DNA from: Gordius sp. MW1
Lineage: Eukaryota > Nematomorpha > Gordioida > Gordea > Gordiidae
NCBI GenBank assembly: GCA_964036665.1
Contig: OZ038526.1
Location: forward strand, 24,800,001-24,864,000
Reading direction: 5' to 3'
DNA length: 64,000 bases
Shown: positions 12,314 through 22,026 of the stretch, piece by piece
Layout: each line of letters starts with the position of its first letter
How positions within the stretch are numbered: position 1 is the stretch's first letter
Notes under the pieces: generated by a model
What the model was told of the DNA's origin: nothing
The model's database searches: none
Seen by the model: only the letters and a program-made list of their open reading frames with translations
Translations under genes and position numbers: made by a program

Positions 12314-12441
12314 GGAAGAGAGGGGCAATAATGAAAGGGAAAATGATTTTTTTAAATTTCAGCCATGGTAATATATTTAATTGTGAAGATTTTCTGGATT
12401 TTGCAGCGGCCCCTCCCTGCCTCCCTATGGCTACGCCCACG
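12314..12441. mobile_element. CATGGGCG MITE, truncated
   Basis: Only the right end is complete (CTATGGCTACGCCCACG). The left part begins inside the element at GAGGGGCAATAATG. It lies 72 bp from the next copy. Confidence 0.6.
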
Positions 12442-12512
12442 ACAGCCTTTTAAATTTCAACATAAAATGATTAACAAAAAACGCAGGAAAGTTCCATCAT
12501 ATTGACTCTAAA

Positions 12513-12684
12513 CATGGGCGTAACCAAGGGGGGGGGGGGGGGTTCAGGAAGGGACGGCTATCCCCCTCAAATCGAAAAAGTTGCTGAAATTTATTAATGG
12601 CTAAAATTTGAAAAAATGTGTTCATTTTGCCCCTCCCTAAATCATTATTGCCCCCCTCTAATTCCAATGCTGGCTACGCCCATG
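12513..12684. mobile_element. CATGGGCG MITE (hAT-type), type A interior
   Basis: Ends CATGGGCGTAACCAAG and TGGCTACGCCCATG are inverted. A run of G follows the left end. The interior carries CCCCTCAAATCGAAAAAG and ATTGCCCCCCTCTAATTCC, as in the other type A copies. Confidence 0.85.
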
Positions 12685-13796
12685 AACCCTATACCATCAT
12701 GTCTATCCCTTTTAAAACTGATAAGGTTACGTTTCGAACCTTTAGTAACATTGAGTGGTTCCTTAGGTATATCTTGATGACCTTTGATGGCAGAGTCGTT
12801 AGGTACTTTGCTACTAAAGGCAGCTAAAGACTGGAAATTATTGTAGGGGGGAGGGTGTCGGCCATGATGAATTGTGACTTTTGGAGGTCGGAGGGAATAT
12901 GATAAGCCTGAAGAAAAGATCCTTGAGGAAGGGGGATATGGATGCAGTCCTTGCCGCCGCTTCTTACTTATATTCAAGGTTAAGGCAGCGAAGTTGGTGA
13001 ATCCCTTCTGCATCAATCTTCAACAAAAAAGTGTATCTATTTAAGTGACGAACCACCACCCACGTATTGGTAAAAGACAACAATTCGCGAATTAATCGAT
13101 AGTCTCGATACAATGGCGTCAACGTGCTGTTTCGAAGCACAGCAACGTTCATTACAAAGGTTACATGGGGTATTGATTTCCCCAAATTTAATGAATTCTC
13201 GCTGGGCTGAATTGAATTACATAAAATTATTTTAAGGCAACCAACTATTTAATATTGGAAACTTCGAGGTAATACCTAATTGCAAAACAACTTCACGGAA
13301 AAAAATCGATAAAAGCATCCAAACAGGTTAATATTTAACTTACCAAACAAAAAACAAAAAAATAATATATAGACGATAAACTATAAATCAAGGGTGTGCT
13401 ATTCCTTTCAAATCAGAAGAAAGAATTAAGGGGGAGGGGGTGGCGGGAAATGTAAATACTTTACGCCTATTGTCCAAAGTCAGATCAGAGGGAGTAGAGG
13501 AGCATAGGGTAAAATAACTTGGGGTGGAAACAAGGAGAAAAGGGGGCAACAACGAAAACCGATCAATAAATAGCGAAACACGACGTAGCGGAAGTGTTAA
13601 GGGGGGGGGGGCGGGGGTAAACAGTATTAAAAAAACAGTTCTTTCTGGAAGGTGGAAGGGTAGGGATAAGTTGTCTCAGTCACTAATTTAGTACCATCAT
13701 CGTTAAACTCTTTTCACTACCAGCACCCCCCCCCCCCCCCCGCTTAGCTTATTAATACAGTGCGACGATATACAAATTAAGTTTAAGTCCAAATAC
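12685..13796. other. Stretch without a supported gene
   Basis: Two overlapping minus-strand frames (13,185-12,964 and 13,016-12,645) have mixed composition. They are in different frames, and the second ends inside the MITE. A single gene would need a frameshift or a splice I cannot place. Long G and C runs lie at about 13,600 and 13,725-13,741. Confidence 0.4.
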
Positions 13797-13875
13797 CCAG
13801 GTGCTAGCGCGCGGTTAAAATGCCGGGCTTGGAAATTAATGACAGCATTCTTCTCGTTCGAATCCTGATCCCTCC
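13797..13875 (+). ncRNA. tRNA-like sequence, probably a tRNA-derived SINE head
   Basis: TGCTAGCGCGCGGTTAAAATG resembles a polymerase III A box and tRNA D-arm, and CGTTCGAATCC is a good B box, about 50 bp further on as in a long-variable-arm tRNA (Ser/Leu type). The acceptor ends (ACCCAGG and CCTGATCCCTCCT) pair only partly, and the anticodon stem is poor, so I favour a degenerate tRNA or SINE over a working tRNA gene. No second copy was seen in the window. Confidence 0.4.
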
Positions 13876-14539
13876 TATAATATTATACCTATGTGTGTGA
13901 AAGAAGAACGAAGTTTAGATTTATTATTTCTATCGATTTTTTACCACGAAAATTCAATTTTTTATCCGCAAGTTTAAACATGGATCTTTCACAGATGGCA
14001 CGCACACTACATCCATCCACATGAGATAGATCGTGGTTTTTATCATTTCCACCAAAATCTATTATATACCTCGCCTGACCGAGTGAGTGCATCATTCATC
14101 GATATTTTAATGAATAACGCATATAAATTTATTCATTTATAACATCATTTTGACTCAGCCTCACCAAACACATCTTTATCCATTTGAGTCGTTTGCTTAT
14201 CGCCCGAGGACCCCTTTTTTAAACACAAGACCTTAAAGAGGCTTCAATATATAATTGAATTTCTTTGTAAAGAAACAATTATCGAATGAATCATTTACAA
14301 TTTCATAGGTCTACTAGCTTCAATTGAATAGGGTCAGGGGTTTGGTATTGATTGAATTTGGGAATGAAGGGGGTGGGGAGGCTCCTCCTTTGCTCAACTC
14401 AGCTATCATTTATTTTAAATAATATGGCTTAGGTAAAATGAAATCACAAATTGCAATTTTATATTACTTACGAAAAAATAAACTCTATTCGACCTCCCAA
14501 TAAGCAACAAGTGAGCAGTAAGTCATTAACAGCCGAATC

Positions 14540-14691
14540 CATGGGCGTACCCAGGTTTTGAATTAGGGGGGGGGGGGCAAAACGTTTAAAAGTTCATTTA
14601 GAGGGGGGCAAAACATAAATTTTTTTTTAATGTTTTTGCATTGAAAATTTTTTTTTCTCGTAAATTAGGCCCCCCCCTGCGTACGCCCATG
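14540..14691. mobile_element. CATGGGCG MITE (hAT-type), type B interior
   Basis: Inverted ends CATGGGCGTACCCAGG and TGCGTACGCCCATG. The type B interior reads TTGAATTAG, a G run, CAAAACGTTTAAAAGTTC. GCCGAATC and GCCGAACA flank it, a slightly decayed 8-bp target duplication. Confidence 0.85.
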
Positions 14692-15368
14692 GCCGAACAA
14701 AATGATGGACCTTGTCCAAAACGATAGGGATTGATGCCAGCTTAGTTTATAACACGTTTAAAGAGAGAAAACAACAGTGCAAAACTATTGCAGAACGCAG
14801 TTAACTTTGGCCCGGCTAATAAATTTTAGATGTGTCTACACAGTGTCAATTTCTAAAACATACGCCTTTGCATTGCGACCCTATGGGACCTTAATTACGG
14901 ATGATCACATTTCTTAGTAAGATTTGATCTAGGCTAAGAACCTGGGCGATTTTGGCAAATTATTTTTAACAAAATAAGTGATAAAAGTTAGGTTCAAAAC
15001 GACAGCAGACAATGCGATCGTCAAATTTTTATACCTTAGTAACAACCTCATACATACCTATATGATGAAATAATATAATTTGTTATACAAATATGCATGG
15101 GATGGGGGTAGCCAGGGGGCGATTGGCTATCCTCATTTAATTCCAGATATTCTTGAATAAATTAATTATGGCTTAAATTTCAAAAAATATCATTTTGACC
15201 CTTCATTAAGCATTATTGCCCCATTATAAATAGCAAAAATCGGCAAATAAAATTGCGAGAGAATTTGAGGTATAAACTGTTTCTGATAGGCTTAGGAAAC
15301 CTTTAATTATGGTTTTGTTTTTGGACCATAAAAAGACTAGAAGTTGGTATTAATTAATGGTCTCATAG

Positions 15369-15537
15369 CCTGGGCGTAGCCAGGGCCCGCCCTCCCCCCC
15401 TAAATGACGGGAAAACAATTTTTTTCAATGCAAAAACCCTTAAAAATTTAAGATTTTGCCCCCCCCCTGATTGAACTTTTAAACGTTTAGCCCCCCCCCC
15501 CCCTAATTTAAAACCTGGCTACGCCCATAGTCATGGG
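15369..15537. mobile_element. CATGGGCG MITE, type B interior, inverted orientation
   Basis: Ends TGGGCGTAGCCAGG and CCTGGCTACGCCCA are inverted repeats. The interior reads as the complement of the copy at 14,540 (TTGAACTTTTAAACGTTTAG, then a C run). A weaker, decayed copy starts near 15,094. Confidence 0.8.
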
Positions 15538-16800
15538 GTTTATTAAATTAGTAGGAGATAGAGATTACGCAAACGGCATTGTGGTTATGATGTCATAAAT
15601 AAGTACTATGTGTGTCAGTGAGTGAAAGGGTAGTTACCTCATTTTGCTTGCCAAAAACGTGACAATATACAGAGGTATTCTTATACAATAAAATTAAATA
15701 TGTCATTACATAGGCACCATTCCTTTATAATATGCCTTGATAACGTGCAGCGTAAGGGAGGGGATAACCACACCCCTTTAAATTTATGCCATCTTTTCTT
15801 TCTAAAATCATCGCCAAAATTTTTAGGGAATTATACCTTGATCCCTTTAAAAATTATCTTACCTAGACTTTAAGTAAGATAATGATCTTTTTGGGAATAC
15901 ATAAAGGCGTCATCATACTATACTACACTACCCCAACATTCTTGCCAATGCAACTTTTATCATAAAGATAATAAAAATGCCTTATAAAATGTCACGCATC
16001 AAAACGCTCTCCCTCATTTTATGCTGCTGCTGAGCCGAGCTATAAGAATATGATGAGGGTATTGGTAAAATATGCGACAGTTGTCGCGTGGTCGTGCCCC
16101 AATATCCCCCACCCCCCAAACTCACTCTACATTGTTTGCTTTGCTCTCCTTACCCTCCCCGCGCATAAGTAGTATCATGGGGAGGGGTGGGTAAACAAAA
16201 CATTAAAATAACACGGTAAACCATTTTCAAATATATTGTAGCACCATTGTTATTTTGCGCTTACGTATTTGTCAGATAATTCCTCATAGATGACATTATT
16301 ATCTTTGATTTTTTAATTGAAATGCTGATCGTACAAGAGGATGGGTTATTTGTGTCTCCGCCAAACAACGTAATATACTAGTGACCTGACAAAAAACGCT
16401 AAAGGCCTTGAATTATAACTTTCTTCTAGTGCTGCTACTAGTGCGCGCGCTATTTATCATTCTTGACTCATCAACCCTCACCCAGCCAGCCAGTGTCGTT
16501 ATGTATGTCACACCAATGAATGCGCTTTGCGACTATGGTCTTGTGATTTAGTAGTGAGAGTTATAGATAGCCAAAACAGCGACACAAACATCTACATAAC
16601 AATTCAATTATCACCACTTTTTTACGCATCCTCCTTCGCTTTGATTTTATACGCTAATTACGGTACTAAAACTTGTCACATTTTTTAAACTACAGCTTAA
16701 ACGACGGGTCGCGGTGAAAGCCGAAGAGAGATGGCAGTGAGCCATATACCATAAAATACCCCGACGACAATGGATTTAACATCCCACATTCGCCGTTTTA
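15538..16800. other. Gene-poor stretch upstream of the 373-codon gene
   Basis: No gene or named repeat was found. The sequence is less A+T-rich from about 16,000 on, with C-rich tracts near 16,100 and 16,150, and may hold regulatory DNA for the gene starting at 16,854. Confidence 0.4.
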
Positions 16801-16804
16801 CCGT

Positions 16805-16811
16805 TGTATAA
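16805..16811 (+). promoter_or_regulatory. Possible TATA box
   Basis: GTATAAATC sits about 45 bp before the start codon at 16,854. This would place transcription start about 15-20 bp before the ATG and give a very short leader. Based on motif and spacing only. Confidence 0.3.
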
Positions 16812-16853
16812 ATCGTGCAAACATTATAACAATCATTACAAGAATTATCCGCC

Positions 16854-17975
16854 ATGTTCGTACCCGTCCTCAAAAACAACTTCGATTTGTACGGTACCTC
16901 GCCCAAAAGTCCCACGACTTCGTTGAAATATCACCAAGACCGCCAACACAGAAATTCGACTTCTAACGGGACGACCTTGAGGAAAATGAGTGCCTCTACC
17001 CCCATACCCCAATCCCATTCAACGCCGGCCGGGCTAAAGCTTAGCGGAACGGGCAGGAAAGGACGCCACAAAAAAGCACCTTCTGGTCCGAACAAGCATT
17101 ACTACTATTCCGTACCCGCAGCTGTCGCGTTAAATCATCACCAACAAATAAACGCCACCACTCCAGCTATCACCGGCGGCGCCACCGGTTTAAGGCGCGT
17201 CACACAGCGCAGCCCCACCTTCCCACCCAGCGATACCGTCTCAACCACTACGCAACAAGGTTTCCGAACTTCTTCTCCCCCATCGTCAAGCCAAGCTTTG
17301 ACTAGCCAACATCATCACGTTCCCTTCGTGCACAGTTATTTCGGTCGACGGAAAAAATCGTTATCAGACCCGGCCCTGGCTCACAATAGCTTAGTGCTGG
17401 CGGGGAAAAATATAGAGGCGGTCAAGGCTAGGATGCGAAAACACGGTCTCGGTTTTTCCGATGAATCCGACGACGAAGACCATGATGCAAATCCCCCAAT
17501 CTCGCTCGATGAAAAGAAGAAGCGTAAAAAAAGGACGGGCCAACAGCATTACGCCAAAGGTACGACAGAAGCCAGGGGAGAAAAGGGAGAAGAAGGTGGA
17601 AGGGGAAGCAATTGCCTTGCAGCACTGTTTTCTTGTTTCATACCATCAACACACAGTGGGTCCAACAGCGAGCCTCCAGGTCCTGAAGGAAACTTAGTGA
17701 TGGGTCTGGAAGAGGGGGTAGGAGACCCGGGGAAAAAGTCATCGAGGAGGAGAAGCGCCAGTGCGGGTGACGTTTCTAGCCCGTCCCATCACGATACCAC
17801 CACGAAACCCGAAAACGAATCTATCAGCCATCCTGGTGCTGCTATAGCAAAGGTTCTTGTCGACAAAGAGTCACAACTATCAACCAACGTAATAGCCCCA
17901 ACACCTAAAATATCGCAATGGCCCAAACGCCTACGACAATTGTTAAAATTGAATCCCTCAAAATCGAATAGGTGA
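16854..17975 (+). CDS. Unrecognised Ser/Thr/His-rich basic protein, 373 aa
   Basis: An uninterrupted reading frame of 374 codons, far longer than chance allows here and visibly richer in G+C than its surroundings. The protein looks largely disordered. It has a Ser/Thr/Pro/His-rich half (1-160), then RRKKSLSDP (165-173, which would suit a 14-3-3 or basophilic kinase site). A likely helix IEAVKARMRKHG (187-198) is followed by an acidic cluster SDESDDED (202-209) and the basic patch KKKRKKR (221-227, a possible nuclear signal). NCLAALFSCF (253-262) could be lipid-modified at its cysteines. RRRSAS (298-303) is another kinase-type site, and the tail WPKRLRQLLKL (356-366) is amphipathic and basic. 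The start is the first ATG, in context CCGCCATGT. No intron is needed. It may be a signalling adaptor or nuclear regulator, but no family is recognised. Confidence 0.75.
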   Translation: MFVPVLKNNFDLYGTSPKSPTTSLKYHQDRQHRNSTSNGTTLRKMSASTPIPQSHSTPAGLKLSGTGRKGRHKKAPSGPNKHYYYSVPAAVALNHHQQINATTPAITGGATGLRRVTQRSPTFPPSDTVSTTTQQGFRTSSPPSSSQALTSQHHHVPFVHSYFGRRKKSLSDPALAHNSLVLAGKNIEAVKARMRKHGLGFSDESDDEDHDANPPISLDEKKKRKKRTGQQHYAKGTTEARGEKGEEGGRGSNCLAALFSCFIPSTHSGSNSEPPGPEGNLVMGLEEGVGDPGKKSSRRRSASAGDVSSPSHHDTTTKPENESISHPGAAIAKVLVDKESQLSTNVIAPTPKISQWPKRLRQLLKLNPSKSNR

Positions 17976-18324
17976 CGACCAGCCCCTCCCCCTACCTCCC
18001 TTTTATAAAAGTAAAGAAGGCGAAATTTGAATGCAGACAGAGAGAGCAATAAGTGCAATTAGAATATGGCCCAACAAATTGGTTGGTAGTAATGAAATTG
18101 GAGAGGGTCAGGTTTATGAAACGATTTATTTTATTATAATTTTCATTTGCTCAATCTCAAACGACATACATACACTGTATATACATATGCCACCCATCAC
18201 GATTCAAAAACGTATTATATACATACTAATATGACCATTATGGTATATTTTTAATCTACCCCAACCACCATTACACACTTATTTGCTTGACGCAATACTT
18301 TTTAGTCCTTGCGATCTTTTTTTG

Positions 18325-18330
18325 AATAAA
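18325..18330 (+). terminator. Possible polyadenylation signal for the 16,854 gene
   Basis: AATAAA lies about 350 bp after the stop codon at 17,975, a normal length for a 3' untranslated region. It is the only good hexamer noticed before the Helitron at 18,542. Confidence 0.4.
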
Positions 18331-18541
18331 TTACCACATTGGAATAGCTGTTAGTAATCTAAATGCAATTTATTACATTATTATCTATGGACACAAGGTA
18401 CATCTGTCAACTAATATGACATTGAACTGCACAACAAGTGAAATGGCTTAAAAATCAATTTGTTGTTCCTTTAGTCCTGGCGGGGCCTACAAGGGGGCGG
18501 GGGAGATTTTAACCTGCGTTGGTAGTATAAATTTTACATCA

Positions 18542-18957
18542 TCTATAAATATAAAGTAAAGTGTATGTATGTAAGGGCTAAATTCTGAAACTACCGGCCC
18601 GATTCGCGCGAAACTTTACCCGTAGGTTCCCAGGGCGGCTAGGGGTAAAATAGCTTTTGCAGAATCCTAAAATTTCTTTTAGTTTTAAAAAAGGGCTAAA
18701 TTCTAAAACTACCGGCACGATTCGCGCGAAAATTTAGCCGTAGATGCCCAGGGCGGCCAGGGGTAAAATAGCTTTTTCAGCTTCCCTAAAATACCTTTTC
18801 GTTTTAAAAATATCGGACATTTCCCGGCCAGCAGTTTCATTTATAGCATCATATACAATAATGACGTCATACATACAAGGCTGGAGTTTTCTCGAAATTT
18901 ATTTTATATTAAAGAAAATTGTATTTTTAGCAGAACAACGTTTGCCGGGTCAGCTAG
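18542..18957 (+). mobile_element. Non-autonomous Helitron, 416 bp
   Basis: Starts TCTATAAATATAAAG after an A and ends GCCGGGTCAGCTAG before a T, the A/T insertion site and 5' TC / 3' CTAG ends expected of Helitrons. Inside are two tandem copies of about 120 bp starting GGGCTAAATTCT (18,567 and 18,687). The same block is found reversed in the Helitron at 33,567-35,141. There is no Rep/helicase coding. Confidence 0.8.
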
Positions 18958-19461
18958 TTATAAATAAAATAATGCCTTAAAACTTTTTCTGGAAATACTT
19001 ATACTCTAAATGGATTGAGGTTTAGAATAAAACAATAATCGTTGTTGCTTCTTATATTTTACAACTAAATGAACAATTTCTTGATAAGAAACAAGGGCCT
19101 GGTAAATCTCATATCTTATTTCTTCGTGGCCCATTATTTATTTTGCCACGAACTATATTAATTTTTCAGCTGGGTTTTCCCATGTGATATAAATTGCATA
19201 AAGATCAACTAAAATCAAATATTTTTAGCATATATAGCATTGTCTCAAACTGCAGGGGCCGACCCCCGCGCCCTAGTATTTTTTACGTTTTTGCTTAAAA
19301 TAAAGACACATTTAAGAAATAGCATATCAATTGCACGAGTAAAAAATGTTGGCAATTGTCCCCAGCTCACATTAAAGAGACTATCGCTAAACATAATCGA
19401 TATCGTTTTAATAATATAAATAAAAGCGTTAAAAATCTGTAAGGCTTTTAACACTAGTGAC

Positions 19462-19620
19462 CATGGGCGTGGCCAGCATTTGAATTAGAGGGGGGCAATA
19501 ATGATTTAGGGAGGGGCAAAATGATTATTTTTTCAAATTTCAGCCATAATTTGAATAAATTTCAACAAATTTTTGGATTTAGAGGGGGGCGGCCGCTCCT
19601 CCCCCTTTGCTACGCCCATG
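19462..19620. mobile_element. CATGGGCG MITE with perfect 8-bp target duplication
   Basis: Inverted ends CATGGGCGTGGCCAGC and TTTGCTACGCCCATG. The 8-mer CTAGTGAC lies on both sides (19,454-19,461 and 19,621-19,628). An 8-bp duplication is the mark of hAT transposition, so this copy sets the family's superfamily and boundaries. Confidence 0.92.
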
Positions 19621-20177
19621 CTAGTGACTTAATTCACTCCTAGCAATTTGGCAATAAGTAAAGCAGCGATCAAACTTTTGGCAAATTTATGGGTAATTAA
19701 TTTATTCGGTTGAAAGACTGATTAGGTAATTAATATATAAATTTAGTTTAAATAAAATTTTGGTAAAACAAGTTGACCATATAAGCCATCCAGGCAATAA
19801 GATTAAGTAAAGCCTTCACTTTGACAAAACTTTCATTTTCGTTTTAATCTTAAAAGCTGTAATGTCGACAGTAAATAAAGTCGAGCTTAAATTAGTTAAA
19901 AATAAATTTGAAAATATAATTTAAGATATTAAATAAATAGTGGATTGATCTCACAAATGTGTTTTAGCAACGGTTTCAAACTTAAAACAATCGGGAGGAG
20001 GCCAGGGGACTGCTTGATTTTAAATCAGAAGACTTGCTATTACTGATTCTTCCAAAACAATTTATCACCCATAAAAATCTTTAAGTTTTAAAAGTAGCGC
20101 CATTGCACTTGTATGTGGGATGTTATACAAGAATAATGACAGACACTGTCAAATGGCTCAAATATTATAATAATGGA

Positions 20178-20287
20178 CATGGGCGTAGCCAGGTTTTGGA
20201 TTAGGGTAGGGGGGCAAAACGTTTAAAAGTTCATTTAGAGGGGAGCAAAACATAAATTTTTTTAATTTTCGTAAATTTACGCCCATG
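20178..20287. mobile_element. CATGGGCG MITE, short type B copy
   Basis: Starts CATGGGCGTAGCCAGG and ends TTTACGCCCATG. Flanks ATAATGGA and ATTATGGA match at 7 of 8 positions. It is shorter than its relatives because part of the right half is missing. Confidence 0.85.
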
Positions 20288-20584
20288 ATTATGGAATAAG
20301 CACACTGAATTTTCCACATTATAATACAACTTGTTAATTAAATAGACATCTAATGGGAAGAGAAATAAAATGAATGTAAATATACAAATTGCTTTTATTA
20401 AGCCTTTATAGCTAAAAATATATAACAAACCTATTTAATTAATTTAGAACTAATTTTAAAAATCTATAATTTTACCAATGTTAATTTTGCATAATTATTA
20501 TTAATTTTAATATGGCACAAATAAATTAATACATCTTTGCAAAAACTAAACTGCTATCTTGTGTTACTATCTATTTTAATACTT

Positions 20585-20752
20585 TTTGGTTTTGGTCGAT
20601 TAAACATAAACAGACCAAGGTTTTTTGGCCTATTTGTCTTAGTCGCATAAAAGACCATAGGTTTTTTGGTCCAACCTTGGTCTCTTTAAGTGTTGGCGAC
20701 TAAAATCAAAGGTCGACCAAACGAAACCCAACCGTTTTTACAACACTACAAT
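20585..20752. mobile_element. hAT-like palindromic MITE, left end missing
   Basis: Matches the element at 42,215-42,419. TTGGTCGATTAAACATAAACAG near the left and GGTCGACCAAACGAAACCC on the right face each other, ending in AACCGTTTTTACAACACT. The left terminal repeat has been lost. Confidence 0.65.
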
Positions 20753-21495
20753 GAATGTTAAAATGTTAGGGCAATGTTGATGGTATTACAATTTTAGAAC
20801 ATTACCAGATATCAATAGCTAAATTTATTAAATCATTTTATATACATCTAACCCCAATTGACTATTGACCAATAATTTCTGGTCATTAATAAAAATCAAA
20901 ACTTGTATATTGTAATTTGACATAGTTACATTCATATGCTATAAATATGCTAATATAACACAATTCTTGTATTTATTAATTTAAATCAATAAAATATTTA
21001 ATTATAAATAAGTGATTTATACATAGGTTCAGAATATATGTGCAATCAAATTCATTAATTTGAAAAAACTTTTATCATTGAAAATTTTTTTAACTGATAT
21101 TAATGTGACCCAAATAAAACTATAGATGATAAATTAAATAGATGTCTATAAATGTGAGAATTGATTCATTAAAGTATTTCTTCCTCAAAGATAATTAAAG
21201 CAACAAATATATTAAAAAGAGATTGGATAGAATCACAGATGTTAAAATCAAACATTGAGTAAAAACAAGTAAAGGGATTTTAAGTTAAATAGAAATAAAT
21301 GGAAATATTTGGTAAAAAATATGGATATAAATACCATATTCTTGTGTTTATAAAATACTTAAACTATAATAAGGTATGCAATTTAATTAAGTAACAAAAG
21401 AATAATATTTCCAAAAGTTTTAAATTAGAAACCTAATAATACTTTCTTAAAATAAAAAATAATATTAATAAATACTTCTAATTTAACTTCCATAT
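20753..21495. other. A+T-rich stretch, nothing recognised
   Basis: Low-complexity A+T-rich sequence with no long reading frame, repeat family or RNA signal that I could see. Confidence 0.4.
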
Positions 21496-21599
21496 ATTCT
21501 TAAACCATTTATGTACTATCAATCCATTATAATTTATAAAGTTAGTTTCCAATAATGGTAGTTTAGGATTGATAAAATGCGAGGGTGGAAATGGGTTTA

Positions 21600-21631
21600 G
21601 ATATTTCGGTCGTCCAGCGACCATTATCAAT
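21600..21631 (-). ncRNA. Hammerhead-ribozyme-like motif, left arm
   Basis: This is the mirror copy of the motif at 26,192-26,220, read on the minus strand just after the RT frame of the left arm. See that entry for the base-by-base comparison. Confidence 0.3.
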
Positions 21632-22026
21632 AAAAAAAAAAAAAAAGAGAAAAAAAAAAGAGAGAAAAAAAAAAAGGTAACATACAAGTGATGTGAATTA
21701 CCAATGAACGAGAAGGTGTCGACAAGTTTTAATTTATAAACAAAAATAATGAAATCTAGTTGAAATAGGAGGGTGAATAATAGCGAACACCGGTTGGAAC
21801 AAGAGAGTTAACACTTATGAAATAGTGGGATAAGCAAATTTAAGATAAAGATGGGGTAAACAACTTTAAGATAAAGGATAAGGTAAAATACAAAAGGGGA
21901 TTATAAAAATGAAGCAATAGCAACTATAAGAATAGTGTAAAGGATGGCAATTACAAAATAAGGCGGTTACGAAACAATAGGGGAAAGACAAAAGGGTAAT
22001 AGGGTGTGTATAGTGATAACAGGTAG

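Noticed and set aside
12309..12320. AGATCGGAAGAG, identical to the start of a common Illumina adapter
   Set aside because: The match stops after 12 bases (next base is A, the adapter has C) and the sequence runs on smoothly into MITE-type text, so adapter contamination is unlikely.
12645..13185. Two overlapping minus-strand frames of 123 and 73 codons
   Set aside because: Different frames, no splice that joins them, no family, and one ends within a MITE. They could be a decayed gene, but support is too weak.
21478..21687. 69-codon minus-strand frame rich in Phe and Ser
   Set aside because: It is a reading of the A/T runs in the 3' region of the left Penelope copy.
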